Notes under the pieces: model-generated
The model's input: the letters and a program-made list of their open reading frames with translations, nothing else
Told to the model about the DNA's origin: nothing
Database searches by the model: none
Source of the DNA: Gemmatimonas sp.
Lineage (GTDB): Bacteria; Gemmatimonadota; Gemmatimonadetes; Gemmatimonadales; Gemmatimonadaceae
NCBI GenBank assembly: GCA_011390935.1
Contig: JAABRL010000006.1
Coordinates: 106,599 to 170,598 of the forward strand
DNA length: 64,000 bases
Direction of reading: 5' to 3'
Made by a program: the position numbers and the translations under genes
Shown here: one piece after another, positions 62,772-64,000 of the stretch
Layout: every line of letters begins with the position of its first letter
Numbering within the stretch: position 1 is the first letter of the stretch

Positions 62772-64000
62772 GTGAGCTCCGCTGCCGACATCCAGTCCCG
62801 CGATGCGACCGATCCGCTGCGCGCCTTTCGTGAGCGATTCGTGCTGCCCGACGGCGTGATCTATCTCGACGGCAACTCACTCGGCGCCTTGCCGGTCGCC
62901 ACCGCACCGCGCCTCGCGGACGTGGTGCACCGCGAGTGGGGGCAGGATCTCATTCGCAGCTGGACCAGCAACGATTGGATCGGCGCGCCTGCACGCATCG
63001 GGAGCAAGATCGCACGGCTTGTTGGCGCGCTGCCGCATGAGGTAATCGTGGCCGACTCCACCTCGGTGAATCTCTACAAGCTGATCGTCGCTGCGCTGGC
63101 TGCTCAGCCAGGACGCACCGTGGTGCTCTCGGAACCGGGCAACTTTCCAACGGACTTGTACATGATCGAAGGGGCGCTGCGTACCACGCAGGCCGGGCAC
63201 CGCATGGTGCTCGCCGAGCGCGACGCCATCGCCGACGCGATCACGAGCGACACGGCACTCGTGCTGCTCACGCACGTGCACTACAAGTCCGCCGACGTGT
63301 ACGACATGGCGCGCATCACCGCCGCGGCGCACGCGCATGGCGCGCTGGTGCTGTGGGACCTGAGCCACAGCGTGGGCGCACTGCCCGTGGATTTGAACGG
63401 CGCCAACGCCGACCTCGCGGTGGGGTGTGGCTACAAGTATCTCAACGGTGGTCCGGGCGCGGCGGCGTTTTTGTACGTCGCCGAGCGGCATCATGCCAGG
63501 CTCGAGTCACCGCTCACCGGCTGGATGGGACATGCGCAGCCGTTCGCCTTCACCGATGGTTATGCCGCGGCTCCCGGGATCGCGCGATTCCTGTGCGGCA
63601 CGCCGTCGATTCTCAGCCTGACCGCGCTCGAGGTTGGGGTGGACCTCATGCTCGAAGCCGACCTGTCCGAGGTCGCGGCAAAATCACGGGCCCTGGCCGA
63701 GCTGCTGATCGAGCAGGTGATCGCCAAATGCGAGCGCTTTGGTGTGTCGCTGGTTGGTCCCGCCGTGGGCGCGCCGCGCGGCAGCCACGTGTCGTTTCGT
63801 CACGAGCACGGATACGCGGTGATGCAGGCGCTGATAGCCCGTGGGGTGATCGGCGATTTTCGGGCGCCGGATGTGCTGCGCTTCGGTCTCACGCCGCTGT
63901 ACCTGCGATTCGCCGATGTCGCGCGCGCGGCGGAGGTGCTGGAGGAGGTGCTGGCCACCGAGGCGTGGCGGGAGGCGCGGTACCAGGTGCGCGCCGCGGT
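62772..64000 (+). CDS. kynU: Kynureninase (3' end cut by window)
   Basis: An open frame runs from the GTG at 62772 (GAGG seven bases before it) to the last base of the window, 409 codons so far, and full-length enzymes are about 410-430. Read codes: VIYLDGNSLGALPVA, WGQDLIRSWTSNDWIGAPAR, IGSKIARLVGALPHEVIVAD, VLLTHVHYKSADVYDMARIT, WDLSHSVGALPVDLNGANAD and the PLP lysine in CGYKYLNGGPGAAAF. The order fits kynureninase, a PLP enzyme converting kynurenine to anthranilate and alanine (tryptophan breakdown or NAD supply). The GNSLG, WDLSHS and GYKYLNGGPG motifs are specific. No other tryptophan-degradation gene is in the window. Confidence 0.95.
   Translation, partial: MSSAADIQSRDATDPLRAFRERFVLPDGVIYLDGNSLGALPVATAPRLADVVHREWGQDLIRSWTSNDWIGAPARIGSKIARLVGALPHEVIVADSTSVNLYKLIVAALAAQPGRTVVLSEPGNFPTDLYMIEGALRTTQAGHRMVLAERDAIADAITSDTALVLLTHVHYKSADVYDMARITAAAHAHGALVLWDLSHSVGALPVDLNGANADLAVGCGYKYLNGGPGAAAFLYVAERHHARLESPLTGWMGHAQPFAFTDGYAAAPGIARFLCGTPSILSLTALEVGVDLMLEADLSEVAAKSRALAELLIEQVIAKCERFGVSLVGPAVGAPRGSHVSFRHEHGYAVMQALIARGVIGDFRAPDVLRFGLTPLYLRFADVARAAEVLEEVLATEAWREARYQVRAA

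Noticed and set aside
1..64000. tRNA, rRNA, CRISPR, insertion sequence or prophage genes
   Set aside because: I looked on both strands for clover-leaf ends, regular spaced repeats, transposase motifs and phage gene order and saw none; short RNAs could still be missed by eye.

Overview
The window is GC-rich and densely coded. Its gene content fits Gemmatimonadota (Gemmatimonas-like soil or freshwater bacteria). This assignment is an inference from gene types: a kinase fused to a long TPR-like region, a sortilin/VPS10-BNR exoprotein, several secreted S9, M19, M20 and beta-lactamase-fold hydrolases, many lipoproteins, carboxypeptidase-regulatory-like and propeller exoproteins, and a bacterial GOLPH3-domain protein. 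I saw no rRNA or tRNA genes, CRISPR array, insertion sequence or phage genes. The region reads as ordinary chromosome.

Layout. 1-5049: truncated glycerophosphodiester phosphodiesterase lipoprotein, Ser/Thr kinase-TPR receptor, ankyrin protein, DUF4332 helix-hairpin-helix protein. 5490-12389: large VPS10/BNR exoprotein, TonB-C protein, collagen-like DUF4394 lipoprotein, carboxypeptidase-regulatory-like protein. 12715-14099: two paralogous DUF1990 genes. 14251-20518: a complete tripartite RND efflux operon (TetR, TolC, adaptor, pump) with two copies of a likely TetR operator. 20740-25258: Tat-type amidase, DUF2911 protein, M19 dipeptidase, esterase. 25422-27325: acyltransferase pair resembling OlsB/OlsA (ornithine lipid synthesis). 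27149-32415: propeller protein and a four-gene minor pilin operon. 32534-40267: SDR with a zinc-ribbon-like insert, class III aminotransferase, small lipoprotein, aldehyde dehydrogenase, membrane GGDEF-EAL protein.

40467-48880: penicillin acylase-family protein converging on a four-gene operon, 42688-48880: TPR/beta-barrel outer-membrane protein, Hpt/pseudo-receiver/GGDEF-like regulator, HEAT-repeat membrane protein and a processive-type GT2 synthase. This looks like a compact synthase-dependent exopolysaccharide system whose regulator has lost the usual phosphorylation and GGDEF signatures. It is the best candidate here for a poorly described system.

49000-64000: M20 peptidase, NhaC antiporter, metallo-beta-lactamase-fold protein, S9 peptidase, DinB protein, NupC nucleoside transporter, serine beta-lactamase-fold protein, outer-membrane barrel protein, YkgJ-like cysteine-cluster protein, GOLPH3-domain protein and kynureninase (cut by the window end).

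Four-base or shorter stop/start overlaps (ATGA, GTGA, TGATG) are frequent and were used to choose starts. Several genes have GTG starts.
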